A DNA stretch of 64,000 nt from Geothrix sp. 21YS21S-2 (GTDB taxonomy: Bacteria > Acidobacteriota > Holophagae > Holophagales > Holophagaceae). Of the stretch, positions 8,768 through 17,336 are shown piece after piece. Where the stretch lies: assembly GCF_030846775.1 (NCBI RefSeq), contig NZ_CP132910.1, positions 3,196,001-3,260,000 on the forward strand, written 5' to 3'. The translations under genes were made by a program, and so were the position numbers. How positions within the stretch are numbered: the first letter of the stretch is position 1; each line of letters begins with the position of its first letter. Under the pieces are notes generated by a model, which had not been told where the DNA came from, did no database searches, and worked only from the letters and a program-made list of their open reading frames with translations.

Positions 8768-10894
8768 ATGAGCGAATTCTCCCTGGACGACCCCAGCTTC
8801 TATGAAGACTTCCTCGTCGAGGCCGGCGAGCACTTCGAGCTCATCGAGCAGAACTTCCTGACCCTGGAGGAGGCCCCGGGCGACCTGGAGATCCTCAACG
8901 CCATCTTCCGGTCCGTGCACACCATCAAGGGGGCCTCGGGCTTCCTGGGCCTGGCCAAGGTCCAGGCGCTGGCCCACATCGGCGAGAACATCCTGGACGA
9001 CCTGCGCAAGGGCCGCATGAAGGTGAGCCCCGAGGTGATGGAGGTGCTCTTCGAGACCGAGGACACGCTCAAGGTGCTGGTGAACGACGTGGCCGTGAAC
9101 CTGCGCAAGCAGGGCGCGCCGGCCGATCCCGACACGTCCGGCCTCATCGCCCGCCTCGAGGCCCTCAAGGGCGGCGGGGCCAAGGCCGCGGCCCCGGCCC
9201 CCGTGGCAGCCGTATCCGCGGCGGCCAAGGCCCAGGGCCTCCGGGTGCCCCCGGGCCTCGAGGAGATGGACAGCGAGGCCATCCAGGCCGCGGAGGAGGC
9301 CCTGGCCCAGGGCGTTCCCGTCATGGCCCTGAAGGTCCGCCTCCTGCCCGAACTCCTGGGCACCCCCTTCAACCCCCTGTCCATGATCTCCATGGTCGAC
9401 CTGGTCGGCCGCATGATCCACTCGTCCAAGATCATGAAGGACATGGACCTGGACGAGTTCCGTCCCGAGGAGCTGCCTTTCGGCCTCCTCCTTCTGCTCA
9501 CGCCCGCCGAGACCCCCGAATCCGTGCGCAAGCTCTTCGACGGCGTCAAGTACGTGTCCATCGAGTACTTCGACCTGACCCTGGGCGAGGCGCCCGTGGC
9601 CGAGGCGCCCGAGGCCCCCGCCGCCGGCCCCGTGGCCGAGGCCCGCAAGGTCCAGGACAAGCCCCAGGACACCAGCAAGGCCGTGAACGACACCATCCGC
9701 GTGAGCCAGGCCAAGCTGGACAACTTCATGAACACCGTGGCCGAGCTGATCATCAGCAAGACCATGATCGCCCATATCGTGGAGCGCCTGGAGGGCGAGG
9801 CCCTCACCCCCGGCGCCGACGCGCTGGTCAAGGAGCTGCGCCGCTCCTCGGTCTACCTGGACCAGGTGAGCAAGGAGATCCAGGCCTCGGTGCTGGGCAT
9901 CCGCATGGTGCCCGTGAAGACCATCTTCACCAAGTTCCCCCGCATGCTCCGCGACCTGGCCAAGGCCTCCGGCAAGAAGATCGAGCTGCAGATGGTGGGC
10001 GAGGACACGGAAATCGACAAGAGCCTCATCGAGGAGCTCAGCGATCCCCTCATCCACCTCATCCGCAACAGCGCCGACCACGGCATCGAGATGCCCGACG
10101 TGCGCGCGGGTTCGGGCAAGTCCGAGACCGGCACGGTCGTGCTCAGGGCCCGCCACGAAGGCGATTCCGTCCTGGTGGAGATCGAGGACGACGGCAAGGG
10201 CATCAACCCCGCCGTGATCCGCTCCAAGGCCGTGGAGAAGGGCATCCTCACGCCCGAGAAGGCCGAGAGCATCACCGACGACGAGGCCATCAACCTCATC
10301 TTCCTGCCGGGCTTCTCCACCGCCAAGCAGGTCACCGACATCAGCGGCCGCGGCGTGGGCATGGACGTGGTCAAGTCCAATGTCCGCAAGCTCAACGGCA
10401 GCGTCTCCGTCACCAGCTCCGTGGGCCGCGGCTCCATCTTCACCATCAAGCTGCCCCTGACGCTCGCGATCATCGACGCGCTCCTCATGCGCAGCGGCGG
10501 CCAGGTCTTCGCGCTCCCGGGCACGGCCGTGGAGGAGACCCTCCTGGTGCCCAAGGAGACCCTCAGCCACCTCACCCGCCGCAAGGCCATCAACCTCCGG
10601 GGCGAGGTGCTGGGCGTCACCCGCCTCAGCGACCTGCTGCACTTCAAGCAGAGCTCCGTCGAGCTGCTGGAGGACGAGGAGCTGCCCGTGGTGGTGGTCT
10701 CCACCGGCGGCCGGCGCATGGGCGTGATCGTGGACGCCTTCCTCCGCCGCCAGGAGATGGTGATCAAGCCCCTGGCCCCCTACCTCGCCAGCCTCCCGGG
10801 CATTTCCGGCGCCAGCATCATGGGCGACGGCGGGGTCGTGCTGATCCTCGACCCGGCCGAGCTCCTCATGCTCGCCGTCCAGGAGGGCCTGTGA
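8768..10894 (+). CDS. cheA: Chemotaxis histidine kinase CheA
   Basis: Sensor kinase of a chemosensory array, 708 residues. It has an N-terminal HPt domain with phospho-accepting H51 (SVHTIKGASGFLGL), an Ala/Pro linker near 138-155, a divergent P2-like segment about 165-285, the dimerisation helices about 315-385, a GHKL ATPase domain (LIRNSADHGIE; EDDGKGINP; SGRGVGMDVV) and a C-terminal CheW-like domain from about 575. All catalytic boxes are intact. The last codons overlap the next start as GTGA, coupling it to the CheW-CheZ-like fusion. No receptor or adaptation enzyme is encoded nearby, so receptors must lie elsewhere. Confidence 0.96.
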   Translation: MSEFSLDDPSFYEDFLVEAGEHFELIEQNFLTLEEAPGDLEILNAIFRSVHTIKGASGFLGLAKVQALAHIGENILDDLRKGRMKVSPEVMEVLFETEDTLKVLVNDVAVNLRKQGAPADPDTSGLIARLEALKGGGAKAAAPAPVAAVSAAAKAQGLRVPPGLEEMDSEAIQAAEEALAQGVPVMALKVRLLPELLGTPFNPLSMISMVDLVGRMIHSSKIMKDMDLDEFRPEELPFGLLLLLTPAETPESVRKLFDGVKYVSIEYFDLTLGEAPVAEAPEAPAAGPVAEARKVQDKPQDTSKAVNDTIRVSQAKLDNFMNTVAELIISKTMIAHIVERLEGEALTPGADALVKELRRSSVYLDQVSKEIQASVLGIRMVPVKTIFTKFPRMLRDLAKASGKKIELQMVGEDTEIDKSLIEELSDPLIHLIRNSADHGIEMPDVRAGSGKSETGTVVLRARHEGDSVLVEIEDDGKGINPAVIRSKAVEKGILTPEKAESITDDEAINLIFLPGFSTAKQVTDISGRGVGMDVVKSNVRKLNGSVSVTSSVGRGSIFTIKLPLTLAIIDALLMRSGGQVFALPGTAVEETLLVPKETLSHLTRRKAINLRGEVLGVTRLSDLLHFKQSSVELLEDEELPVVVVSTGGRRMGVIVDAFLRRQEMVIKPLAPYLASLPGISGASIMGDGGVVLILDPAELLMLAVQEGL

Positions 10895-11826
10895 GCCTTG
10901 CCGCGGCGACCGGGGTCCCCCACGAACCGGCGGCTGGAGCCGTCCGGGAGGGGCAGTACCTCAGTTTCGAGCTGGCCGGCCACACCTACGCCGTGCCCCT
11001 GGCCCAGGTGGCGGAGATCACCCCCCACCGGGACCTGAACCAGATCCCCCACATGCCCCGGAGCGTCGAGGGACTGCTGGACCTGCGCGGCCAGTCCATC
11101 CCCGTCATCAACCTGCGCCTGCGCATGGGCATGGAGCCGCTGGCTTCCGAGCTCTCGCTCAACATCATCGTCCTGGACATGGGGTCCTCCAGCAACGTGG
11201 GCCTCCTGGTGGACCGGGTCGCCTCGGTCGTGGAGGCCACGCGCGAGCAGATGGTGCCCGCCAGCGCCCTCCTGGCCGGGCCCGACGGGGCCTGGGTGCA
11301 GGGCTTCATCGTGCAGGAGGAGCGCATCACGGCGCTCCTGGACAGCCGCCTCATCACCACCTTCCACACCTCCCGGTCCCACGGCCTGGGCCTCCACCAG
11401 GGCCACGACGTGGAGCAGGCCCTGGACGCCGGCCTGCAGGAGCTCATCGCCGCCGCCCCCTTCCGGGTCGAGTCCGACGCCAGCCGGATCATCCCCCAGA
11501 TGGAGGAGGCCATCTCCCACACCGAGCAGGAGATGGAGAAGGTGCTGGAGAAGGTCGAGACCATGCTGGCCGACACCGACAAGTGCTTCCAGGGCCTGGT
11601 GCGGCTCAAGCAGGAGGCCGGCCTGGGCCACATGAAGGGCCTGGAGGCCGTGCTGGCCCAGGTTGAGGCCCTGGGCACCCGGATGCAGGACGAGGTGTTC
11701 GAGCTCATCCAGAAACTGCAGTACCAGGACATCGCCCGCCAGAAGCTGGAGCGCGTCCTGAACCACATCCGCGGCCTCCAGATGATCGTGGGCTCCAAGT
11801 TCCGGGACACCGGCCTGAAGGCCTGA
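10891..11826 (+). CDS. CheW-CheZ-like fusion protein
   Basis: A 311-residue protein joining two chemotaxis activities. Residues about 20-165 form a CheW domain (SVEGLLDLRGQSIPVINL). Residues about 195-300 are predicted helical and contain LQYQDIARQKLERV, the same motif as in the CheZ-like protein at 6683, with D280 and Q284 in the catalytic DxxxQ spacing. This would place a CheY-P phosphatase directly in the receptor array next to CheA. The GTG start at 10891 overlaps the cheA stop by four bases. CheW is clear; phosphatase activity is inference from the motif. I do not know this architecture as a named family. Confidence 0.82.
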   Translation: MSLAAATGVPHEPAAGAVREGQYLSFELAGHTYAVPLAQVAEITPHRDLNQIPHMPRSVEGLLDLRGQSIPVINLRLRMGMEPLASELSLNIIVLDMGSSSNVGLLVDRVASVVEATREQMVPASALLAGPDGAWVQGFIVQEERITALLDSRLITTFHTSRSHGLGLHQGHDVEQALDAGLQELIAAAPFRVESDASRIIPQMEEAISHTEQEMEKVLEKVETMLADTDKCFQGLVRLKQEAGLGHMKGLEAVLAQVEALGTRMQDEVFELIQKLQYQDIARQKLERVLNHIRGLQMIVGSKFRDTGLKA

Positions 11827-11835
11827 CTTGGGCGA

Positions 11836-13179
11836 ATGGCCAATCCGCGCCATGATGGAGGGGTATCGCTGGAGCCTGACGTGGACCATCCCCTTACCGA
11901 AATCCGCCACCTGAAGCAGCACATCGGCCAGACCGTGACCCTCCGCGGGTGGGTGCGCAACGCCCGGACCAGCAAGACGCGGTTCATCGACCTGCGGGAC
12001 GGCTCGGGCTTCGTGCAGTGCGTCGTGGGCGCCGCCGAAGCCGATCCGGAGAGCTACGAACTGGCCGGCAGGCTCACCCAGGAGGCCGCCATCGTCCTGG
12101 AGGGCCGGGTCCAGCAGCACCCGAAGACCGGCGAGCCCGAGATCCTGGCCACCAAGGTGACGCTCATCGGCGACAGCGTGGACTACCCCATCACCCCCAA
12201 GGAGCACGGCACCGCCTTCCTCATGGAGAACCGGCACCTCTGGCTGCGCAGCAAGCGGCAGTGGGCCATCCTCCGCGTGCGCCACACCATCGCCAAGGCC
12301 ATCCGGGACTTCTTCGACGGCGACGGCTTCACCCTCCTGGACGCCCCCATCCTCACGCCCAGCGCCTGCGAGGGCACCTCGAGCCTGTTCGGCACCCAGT
12401 ACTTCGACGAGGGCATGGCCTTCCTCTCCCAGTCCGGCCAGCTCTACCAGGAGCCCGGACTCGCCGCCTTCGGCAAGACCTACTGCTTCGGCCCCACCTT
12501 CCGCGCCGAGAAGAGCAAGACCCGCCGGCACCTCACCGAGTTCTGGATGGTCGAGCCCGAAGTGGCCTTCGCCCACCTGGAGGACGTGATGGTCCTGGGC
12601 GAGCGCATGACCAAGTTCATCCTCCAGCGGGTCCTGGAGGGCCGCCGCGAGGAGCTGGCCATCCTGGAGCGCGACCTGGCCCCCCTGGAGACCGCCCTGT
12701 CCACCACCTTCGACCGCATGACCTACACCGACGCCGTGGCCCGGCTCAAGGAGCTGGGCTCGGACATCAACTGGGGCGAGGACTTCGGCAACGACGACGA
12801 GACCATCCTCATGAACGCCACGGACCGCCCCCTCTGGGTCCACCGTTTCCCCAAGTCCTTCAAGGCGTTCTACATGGAACCCGATCCCCTGGACCCCAAG
12901 CTGGCCCTCGGCGCCGACCTCCTGGCCCCCGAAGGCTACGGCGAGGTCATCGGCGGCGGCGAGCGGGCCTCGAGCCTGCAGTACCTCCTGGACCAGATCG
13001 CCCACGAGGGCCTGGACCGCTCGGACTACGAGTGGTACCTGGACGTGCGCAAGTACGGCAGCGTCCCCCACGCCGGCTTCGGCCTGGGCCTGGAGCGGGC
13101 CGTGGCGTGGATCTGCAAGCTCCCCCACGTGCGCGAGACGGCGCCCTACCCCCGGATGATGGGCACGATCAGGCCCTGA
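11836..13179 (+). CDS. asnS: Asparaginyl-tRNA synthetase
   Basis: Class IIb aminoacyl-tRNA synthetase of up to 447 residues that charges tRNA-Asn. An N-terminal OB-fold anticodon-binding domain (TLRGWVRNARTSKTRFIDLR) is followed by the catalytic core with motif 2 (FRAEKSKTRRHLTEF) and motif 3 (GFGLGLERAVAW). ENRHLWLRSKRQW is typical of AsnRS rather than AspRS. Start choice is uncertain: the ATG at 11836 has little ribosome-binding signal, and an in-frame GTG at 11881 would give a more usual N-terminus. It is convergent with the DinB-like gene, 10 bp apart. Confidence 0.94.
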   Translation: MANPRHDGGVSLEPDVDHPLTEIRHLKQHIGQTVTLRGWVRNARTSKTRFIDLRDGSGFVQCVVGAAEADPESYELAGRLTQEAAIVLEGRVQQHPKTGEPEILATKVTLIGDSVDYPITPKEHGTAFLMENRHLWLRSKRQWAILRVRHTIAKAIRDFFDGDGFTLLDAPILTPSACEGTSSLFGTQYFDEGMAFLSQSGQLYQEPGLAAFGKTYCFGPTFRAEKSKTRRHLTEFWMVEPEVAFAHLEDVMVLGERMTKFILQRVLEGRREELAILERDLAPLETALSTTFDRMTYTDAVARLKELGSDINWGEDFGNDDETILMNATDRPLWVHRFPKSFKAFYMEPDPLDPKLALGADLLAPEGYGEVIGGGERASSLQYLLDQIAHEGLDRSDYEWYLDVRKYGSVPHAGFGLGLERAVAWICKLPHVRETAPYPRMMGTIRP

Positions 13180-13189
13180 CCCGCGCGCT

Positions 13190-13687
13190 TCAGCGCCGGT
13201 CGCCCTTGAACCGGGTCTCGGTGAGGAACCGCTCGATCTGCCGGCGGTGGCGCAGCACATGCACGATGGCGTGCTCGATGAGCTGCTCCATGTCGTAGAT
13301 CCGGCCCGAGCGCGCCGTGATGCGGGCGTTCTTCACCACGTCCCCGGAAAGGTCCCACCGGCCCTCGAAGGTCTCGGCCATGGTGAAGGCCATGGTCTGC
13401 AGCTCGTGGAGGGCGTCCAGGGGAGTCGCCACCACGTAGTCCGGCAGCACGAAGGGCACGTCCAGGGCTCCCCGGATCCGCTCCGTGTACCCGTAGCCGG
13501 ACCGCACCACGTGCTCGACCACGGTGCGGATGGAGCGGCAGTCCTCGTCGGCGGTCTCCCGGTCCCGCACCACGTCGTAGTTCACCTGGGTGAGGGGGCC
13601 GACGAGCTGGACCAGGTCGCGAACGGCCCGGTCCAGTTCATCCATCATGGCGCCCAAAGGGCCCGGCCTACGGACGATCGGTTTCAC
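13190..13687 (-). CDS. DinB-like putative metal-dependent protein
   Basis: A 165-residue four-helix protein of the DinB/YfiT superfamily. Candidate metal ligands are H59 (VVEHVV) and the HxxxH set H139/H143/H147 (IEHAIVHVLRHRRQIERF), the usual arrangement of this fold. Members include thiol transferases and many proteins of unknown substrate, so no reaction can be assigned. It is followed upstream by the DUF493 gene at a 23-bp gap, same strand. Confidence 0.8.
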   Translation of the reverse strand: MKPIVRRPGPLGAMMDELDRAVRDLVQLVGPLTQVNYDVVRDRETADEDCRSIRTVVEHVVRSGYGYTERIRGALDVPFVLPDYVVATPLDALHELQTMAFTMAETFEGRWDLSGDVVKNARITARSGRIYDMEQLIEHAIVHVLRHRRQIERFLTETRFKGDRR

Positions 13688-13710
13688 GGGAGCCTCCGGA
13701 TGTCTGGATA

Positions 13711-13980
13711 TCAGAGTTGCATCACCACGCCGGGCAATCCCTGCAAGGCCGCCCTCAGGGGCGCCTCGGCCCGCTCGTGGGGCAGGGTCACCCAGAAGGT
13801 GAAGCTGGTATAGGCGCCCTTCCGGTTGGCGGAATGGGCCTGGTCCACGGCGGGCTGGGGGCCCAGGTGCTCCAGGATCAGGGCCGCCATGCGCAGGGGA
13901 TCCATCTCGGCGCCGCGGCCGATGATCTTCAGGGGCACCCTCTGGGGGAAGTCCTGGGCGGGGCGGGGGCAGCTGTCCAT
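13711..13980 (-). CDS. DUF493 (YbeD-like) protein
   Basis: An 89-residue protein matching the DUF493/YbeD family: FPQRVPLKIIGRG near residue 11 and KGAYTSFTFWVTL near 53. E. coli YbeD is encoded beside lipoate genes and has an ACT-like fold; its role is unsettled. In this window lipA is 46 kb away, so there is no local lipoate context. It lies between the DinB-like and YceI genes on the same strand. Confidence 0.8.
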   Translation of the reverse strand: MDSCPRPAQDFPQRVPLKIIGRGAEMDPLRMAALILEHLGPQPAVDQAHSANRKGAYTSFTFWVTLPHERAEAPLRAALQGLPGVVMQL

Positions 13981-13995
13981 TCCCGGATTATAGCC

Positions 13996-14583
13996 TCACT
14001 TCGCCGCGGGCTTCGGGGCCTCGAAGAAGCCCACCAGCAGGAGGTTGAGTTCCACCTGCTGCTTCAGGCTGATCTTCGCGGCGATGCTGTCGGCCCCCAC
14101 CCCGAAGGCCAGGCGGTCCAGGGGCACCGTGGCCCGGTACGACCAGGTCTGCTTGCCCGCCCCGTTCATGCCTTCGGAAGCCGTGAAGGGAATGTCCAGC
14201 TCCTGGCTCTTGCCGTGCATGGTGAGGGTGCCGCGCACCGTCACCTTGTCCCCTTCCCGGGTCACCTTGCTGGAGGTGAAGGTGATGGCCGGGTACTTCG
14301 CCGCGTCGAAGAAGTCCGCTGAGCGCAGGTGGTTGTCCCGGCTGGTGTTGGCCGTATCGACGGAGGCCGTCTCGATGTCCAGCTGGACCTGGGCGTCGGC
14401 GGGGCTGGCCGGGGTGCCCTTGATCTGCAGCTTGTACCGGTCGAACCGGCCGGGCACGTCGAACAGGACGGTCTGGGCCTTGAAGCCCAGGACGGTGTGG
14501 GTGGTGTCCACCCGGAAGACCTGGGGTTCGGCCGCAAGGAGGCCGGAGGCGAGGGCGAGACCCAGGAGGATGCGGGATGGCAT
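13996..14583 (-). CDS. YceI-family periplasmic protein
   Basis: Exported lipocalin-like beta-barrel protein of 195 residues. A signal peptide is visible (MPSRILLGLALASGLLA), followed by the YceI pattern: DTTHTVLGFKAQT, DIETASVDTAN, RDNHLRSADFFDAAKYPAITF, and a C-terminal barrel strand. Family members bind polyprenoids or amphiphiles; the ligand here is unknown. ATG 14583 is chosen over the in-frame TTG at 14595 because GGAG lies 8 bp before it. Confidence 0.88.
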   Translation of the reverse strand: MPSRILLGLALASGLLAAEPQVFRVDTTHTVLGFKAQTVLFDVPGRFDRYKLQIKGTPASPADAQVQLDIETASVDTANTSRDNHLRSADFFDAAKYPAITFTSSKVTREGDKVTVRGTLTMHGKSQELDIPFTASEGMNGAGKQTWSYRATVPLDRLAFGVGADSIAAKISLKQQVELNLLLVGFFEAPKPAAK

Positions 14584-14767
14584 GGTCGACTCCAAGTGGT
14601 GGGAGCCCCCCGAATGGGGATGAGCCCCTGTTGATAGTCCTTGGGTGCGGCGGCCTCCGGGGACGTGACCGGAAATATGTGGAAACCTCAGATTCCAAGG
14701 GAACGGATCTTGGAAACAAGGCAGAATATATACAAAACTTCCTATTCACTCCCCGGATGCCCGCCCC

Positions 14768-15784
14768 ATGAACTGGACTGCCTGGATCGCCAGCAAGCAT
14801 GCACTCCTGGTGCACCTGCCCATCGCGGCGGCGCTCATGATCCCCCTGCCCATCATCGCAGCCCAGCGGGGCGGCCGGGGGATCCGCCCCTGGTGGACCA
14901 CCTGCCGCTACCTGGCCTGGATCGGCACCGTGGGCTCCATCCTGGCCCTGGCCAGCGGCTTCTACCTGGCCCGCGCCCACGGGAACCTCGCCGCCGGGGC
15001 CTTCTGGGGCCCCGCCACCGCCGGGATGCCCTACCTGTTCCGGGTCCACGAGATCGGGGGCGCCGCCTCCGTGGTCCTGGGCGCCCTGTGCCTCAAGTCC
15101 CTCTACCGCCGCCGGCAGGAACACCAGGGCATCGGGTTTCCGGCCCTGCTCGCGGGCCTGGCCTGGTGCTTCGCGGCCTACCTCTCCTCGTATTCCGGCG
15201 CGGTCATGGTGGGCCAGCATCCGGCCCCCCAGCTCCTGGTGGCCCCCCCCAGGCTTCCCGAAGCCAAGCCCGCGCCCGCCCCGGCACCCCCGCCCGTGGC
15301 GGCGGAGGCCCCCCGGGATCCCGAGGCCCAGGCCCCCCTGCGGGCCCTGGACTACCTGGCCCTTCGGGGTCTCCACAGCGAGCCGGTGAAGTCCGGGCCC
15401 CACGGCAACCGCTGGATCCGCGTGTGGGTGAATCCGGAAGCCGAGCAGGCCTACCGGGCCGGCGAGAAGCTTCCCCCCGGCTCCCTGGTGGTCATGAGCA
15501 CCCTGGAGGACCGCTGGGGCCGCCCCGGCTTCGACCAGGGCCCCCTTTACGCCCTCGAGACGGACAAGGACGGCACCCCCCGGCTCACCTTCTACTGGCC
15601 CCAGGTGCCCGAGGCCCGCAGGGCCGAGACGCAGGGAGCCGCCAGCGCCTACTGGCGCGGGAACGACCCGGGACTGGCCTCCTGCCGGTCCTGCCACGCC
15701 GGCGGCGCGGCCCCGAAGAAGGACCGCAGCGTCTGGGTGGTCCCCCGCAAGCCCAAGGTCGAGGCCCCGGCGGTCCAGCCCTAG
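14768..15784 (+). CDS. Membrane-anchored c-type cytochrome, P460-like C-terminus
   Basis: A 338-residue protein with four predicted transmembrane segments (about 12-34, 46-67, 97-115, 123-147) whose first helix, SKHALLVHLPIAA, resembles DUF2231 membrane domains. An Ala/Pro-rich linker (about 155-190) leads to an extracytoplasmic domain with a cytochrome P460-like pattern (GSLVVMSTLEDRWG, later FYWPQVPE) and a single heme c site CRSCH at 306-310. It likely transfers electrons outside the inner membrane; substrate unknown. Its TAG stop lies inside the CTAG that was duplicated by the IS701-type insertion immediately downstream, so the coding region is intact. Confidence 0.75.
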   Translation: MNWTAWIASKHALLVHLPIAAALMIPLPIIAAQRGGRGIRPWWTTCRYLAWIGTVGSILALASGFYLARAHGNLAAGAFWGPATAGMPYLFRVHEIGGAASVVLGALCLKSLYRRRQEHQGIGFPALLAGLAWCFAAYLSSYSGAVMVGQHPAPQLLVAPPRLPEAKPAPAPAPPPVAAEAPRDPEAQAPLRALDYLALRGLHSEPVKSGPHGNRWIRVWVNPEAEQAYRAGEKLPPGSLVVMSTLEDRWGRPGFDQGPLYALETDKDGTPRLTFYWPQVPEARRAETQGAASAYWRGNDPGLASCRSCHAGGAAPKKDRSVWVVPRKPKVEAPAVQP

Positions 15785-15803
15785 CACTACTGTGTCATAA
15801 GTA

Positions 15804-15831
15804 TTGACAGCCTCCCCGCCCTGCCTATCCT
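15804..15831 (+). promoter_or_regulatory. Probable transposase promoter
   Basis: A perfect -35 hexamer TTGACA (15804-15809), 16-bp spacer and TATCCT (15826-15831) lie inside the left end of the IS701-type element, 17 bp before the transposase ATG. It overlaps the region next to the terminal repeat, where transposase binding could repress it. Confidence 0.5.
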
Positions 15832-15848
15832 ATAGGCTAGGGCTACCT

Positions 15849-17150
15849 ATGGTTGAGACTGCCGAAAGCCGTGCGCGTTTCGATGCCTACGCCGGATTAC
15901 TGGCGAAGGCGGCCGGCCATGCCGATCGCCGTGAGCCAATGGCGCTCTATTGCCAGGGTTTGATCCTGCCCGGGGATCGAAAAAGCGTTGAGCCGATGGC
16001 AGCGCGGTTGGACCCGGTGCACGTCCAGGCCCGGCACCAATCCTTGCACCACCTGGTGGCTCAAGCGGGTTGGAGTGATGACGCGGTTCTCCGGGTGGCC
16101 CGGGACTATGCTCGCGAAGCCATGGAGATCCAGGGGCCGATTGAAGCCTGGATTGTCGATGACACAGGTTTCCCCAAAAAGGGGACGCACTCGGTTGGCG
16201 TGGCCCATCAGTATTGCGGGCCATTCGGAAAGACCTCCAATTGCCAATGCGCCGTGAGCTTGTCCATGGCCTCCCGCTGGAGCAGCGTGCCCGTGGCGTT
16301 CCGGTTGTATCTTCCGGAGGCCTGGGCCAAGGACATGGAACGCCGTGCCGAGGCCGGTGTTCCCGAGGCGGTTGTCTTTCAGCCCAAATGGCAAATTGCG
16401 CTCGCCCTCATTGATGGTCAGCGCACGGACAAGGAACCTGACCTGCCCGTGCTGGCTGATGCGGGCTACGGCGACATTTTCGGTTTCAGGGAAGGGTTGA
16501 CGGAACGGCACCTCGTCTACGCAGTGGGGGTCAGCAAAACCACGACCGTCTGGGCGAACGGCAATGGGCCGCTGCCCCCCAGAAAACCCGGCGGAAAGGG
16601 ACATCCGGCCAAGAGACTGAGGAGGGATGATGAGCATCAGCCCGAGACGGTCAAAGCCCTGGCGGAGGCCCTGCCCAAGGCCGCCTGGGCGAAGGTGCCG
16701 TGGGGAGAGGGAACCCGGGGCATCATGGAATCCCGGTTCGCGGCGCTGCGCGTTCGTCCCGCTCATCGAGACAACACTCGAGCGGAAATGCACCCGGAGG
16801 AGTGGTTGTTGATTGAGTGGCCCGAATCCGAGCAGGAGCCCACCAAGTATTGGTTTTCGACCCTGCCAGAGGCCACGCCACTCCGGCAATTGGTCCGGGT
16901 CACGAAACTGCGCTGGCGGATCGAGCGGGACTACCAGGAGATGAAAGACGAACTCGGCCTGGACCACTATGAGGGCCGTGGATGGCGGGGATTCCACCAT
17001 CACTTGAGTCTATGCGCCGCCACGTATGCCTTCATTGTGGCGGAACGAAGCCGCCTTTCCCCCCCTACGATCCAATCCATCTTTGGCTTCATTCACGCAC
17101 CACCCCAGCCCGCCCCCCTTCCCAGAGGACACCGCGCCCTTCCGCCCTGA
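15849..17150 (+). CDS. IS701-family DDE transposase, C-terminus shifted out of frame
   Basis: A 433-residue transposase. Catalytic-core signatures include IVDDTGFPKKGTHSVGVA, LADAGYGD and the C-terminal IERDYQEMKDELGLDHYEGR segment with the last acidic residue. After about 17110 the reading frame ends in PLPRGHRALPP, whereas the typical family ending (FRPERHSPYSITTLRRRLER, then CPTCGK) continues in the +1 frame up to the TAG at 17275-17277. One extra base, for example in the C6 run at 17113-17118, would explain this. The catalytic residues lie before the break, but the family C-terminus is lost, so activity is doubtful unless it is a sequencing error or programmed frameshift. Confidence 0.85.
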   Translation: MVETAESRARFDAYAGLLAKAAGHADRREPMALYCQGLILPGDRKSVEPMAARLDPVHVQARHQSLHHLVAQAGWSDDAVLRVARDYAREAMEIQGPIEAWIVDDTGFPKKGTHSVGVAHQYCGPFGKTSNCQCAVSLSMASRWSSVPVAFRLYLPEAWAKDMERRAEAGVPEAVVFQPKWQIALALIDGQRTDKEPDLPVLADAGYGDIFGFREGLTERHLVYAVGVSKTTTVWANGNGPLPPRKPGGKGHPAKRLRRDDEHQPETVKALAEALPKAAWAKVPWGEGTRGIMESRFAALRVRPAHRDNTRAEMHPEEWLLIEWPESEQEPTKYWFSTLPEATPLRQLVRVTKLRWRIERDYQEMKDELGLDHYEGRGWRGFHHHLSLCAATYAFIVAERSRLSPPTIQSIFGFIHAPPQPAPLPRGHRALPP

Positions 17151-17336
17151 GCGGCATTCGCCCTATTCCATAACGACGCTACGTCGAAGGCTGGAGCGGA
17201 TTCTCGTGGGTTCTCTCGCCTACTGTCCGACATGTGGGAAAAACCAAGGCGCCAATGTTATGACACAGTTGTGCTAGTGTAGGCCGCCAGAAGAACAGGT
17301 AACACCTTGTCCCCCCCCCTTCGCCTCGGGTCCAGT

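Larger units (their letters stand above)
15785..17273 (+). mobile_element. IS701-family insertion sequence
   Basis: A 1489-bp element with 16-bp terminal inverted repeats, CACTACTGTGTCATAA at the left and CACAACTGTGTCATAA read inward from the right (15/16 identical), flanked by a CTAG direct duplication (15781-15784 and 17274-17277). A 4-bp YTAR duplication is the known habit of the IS701 family and agrees with the encoded transposase. Base composition is lower in GC than neighbouring genes. Confidence 0.92.

Noticed and set aside
6668-10642. Very long antisense open frame (over 1300 codons) opposite the che genes
   Set aside because: It is antisense to conserved CheZ-like, CheW and CheA genes, its translation is low-complexity His/Gly/Leu/Ala sequence, and long stop-free antisense frames are expected at this GC content.
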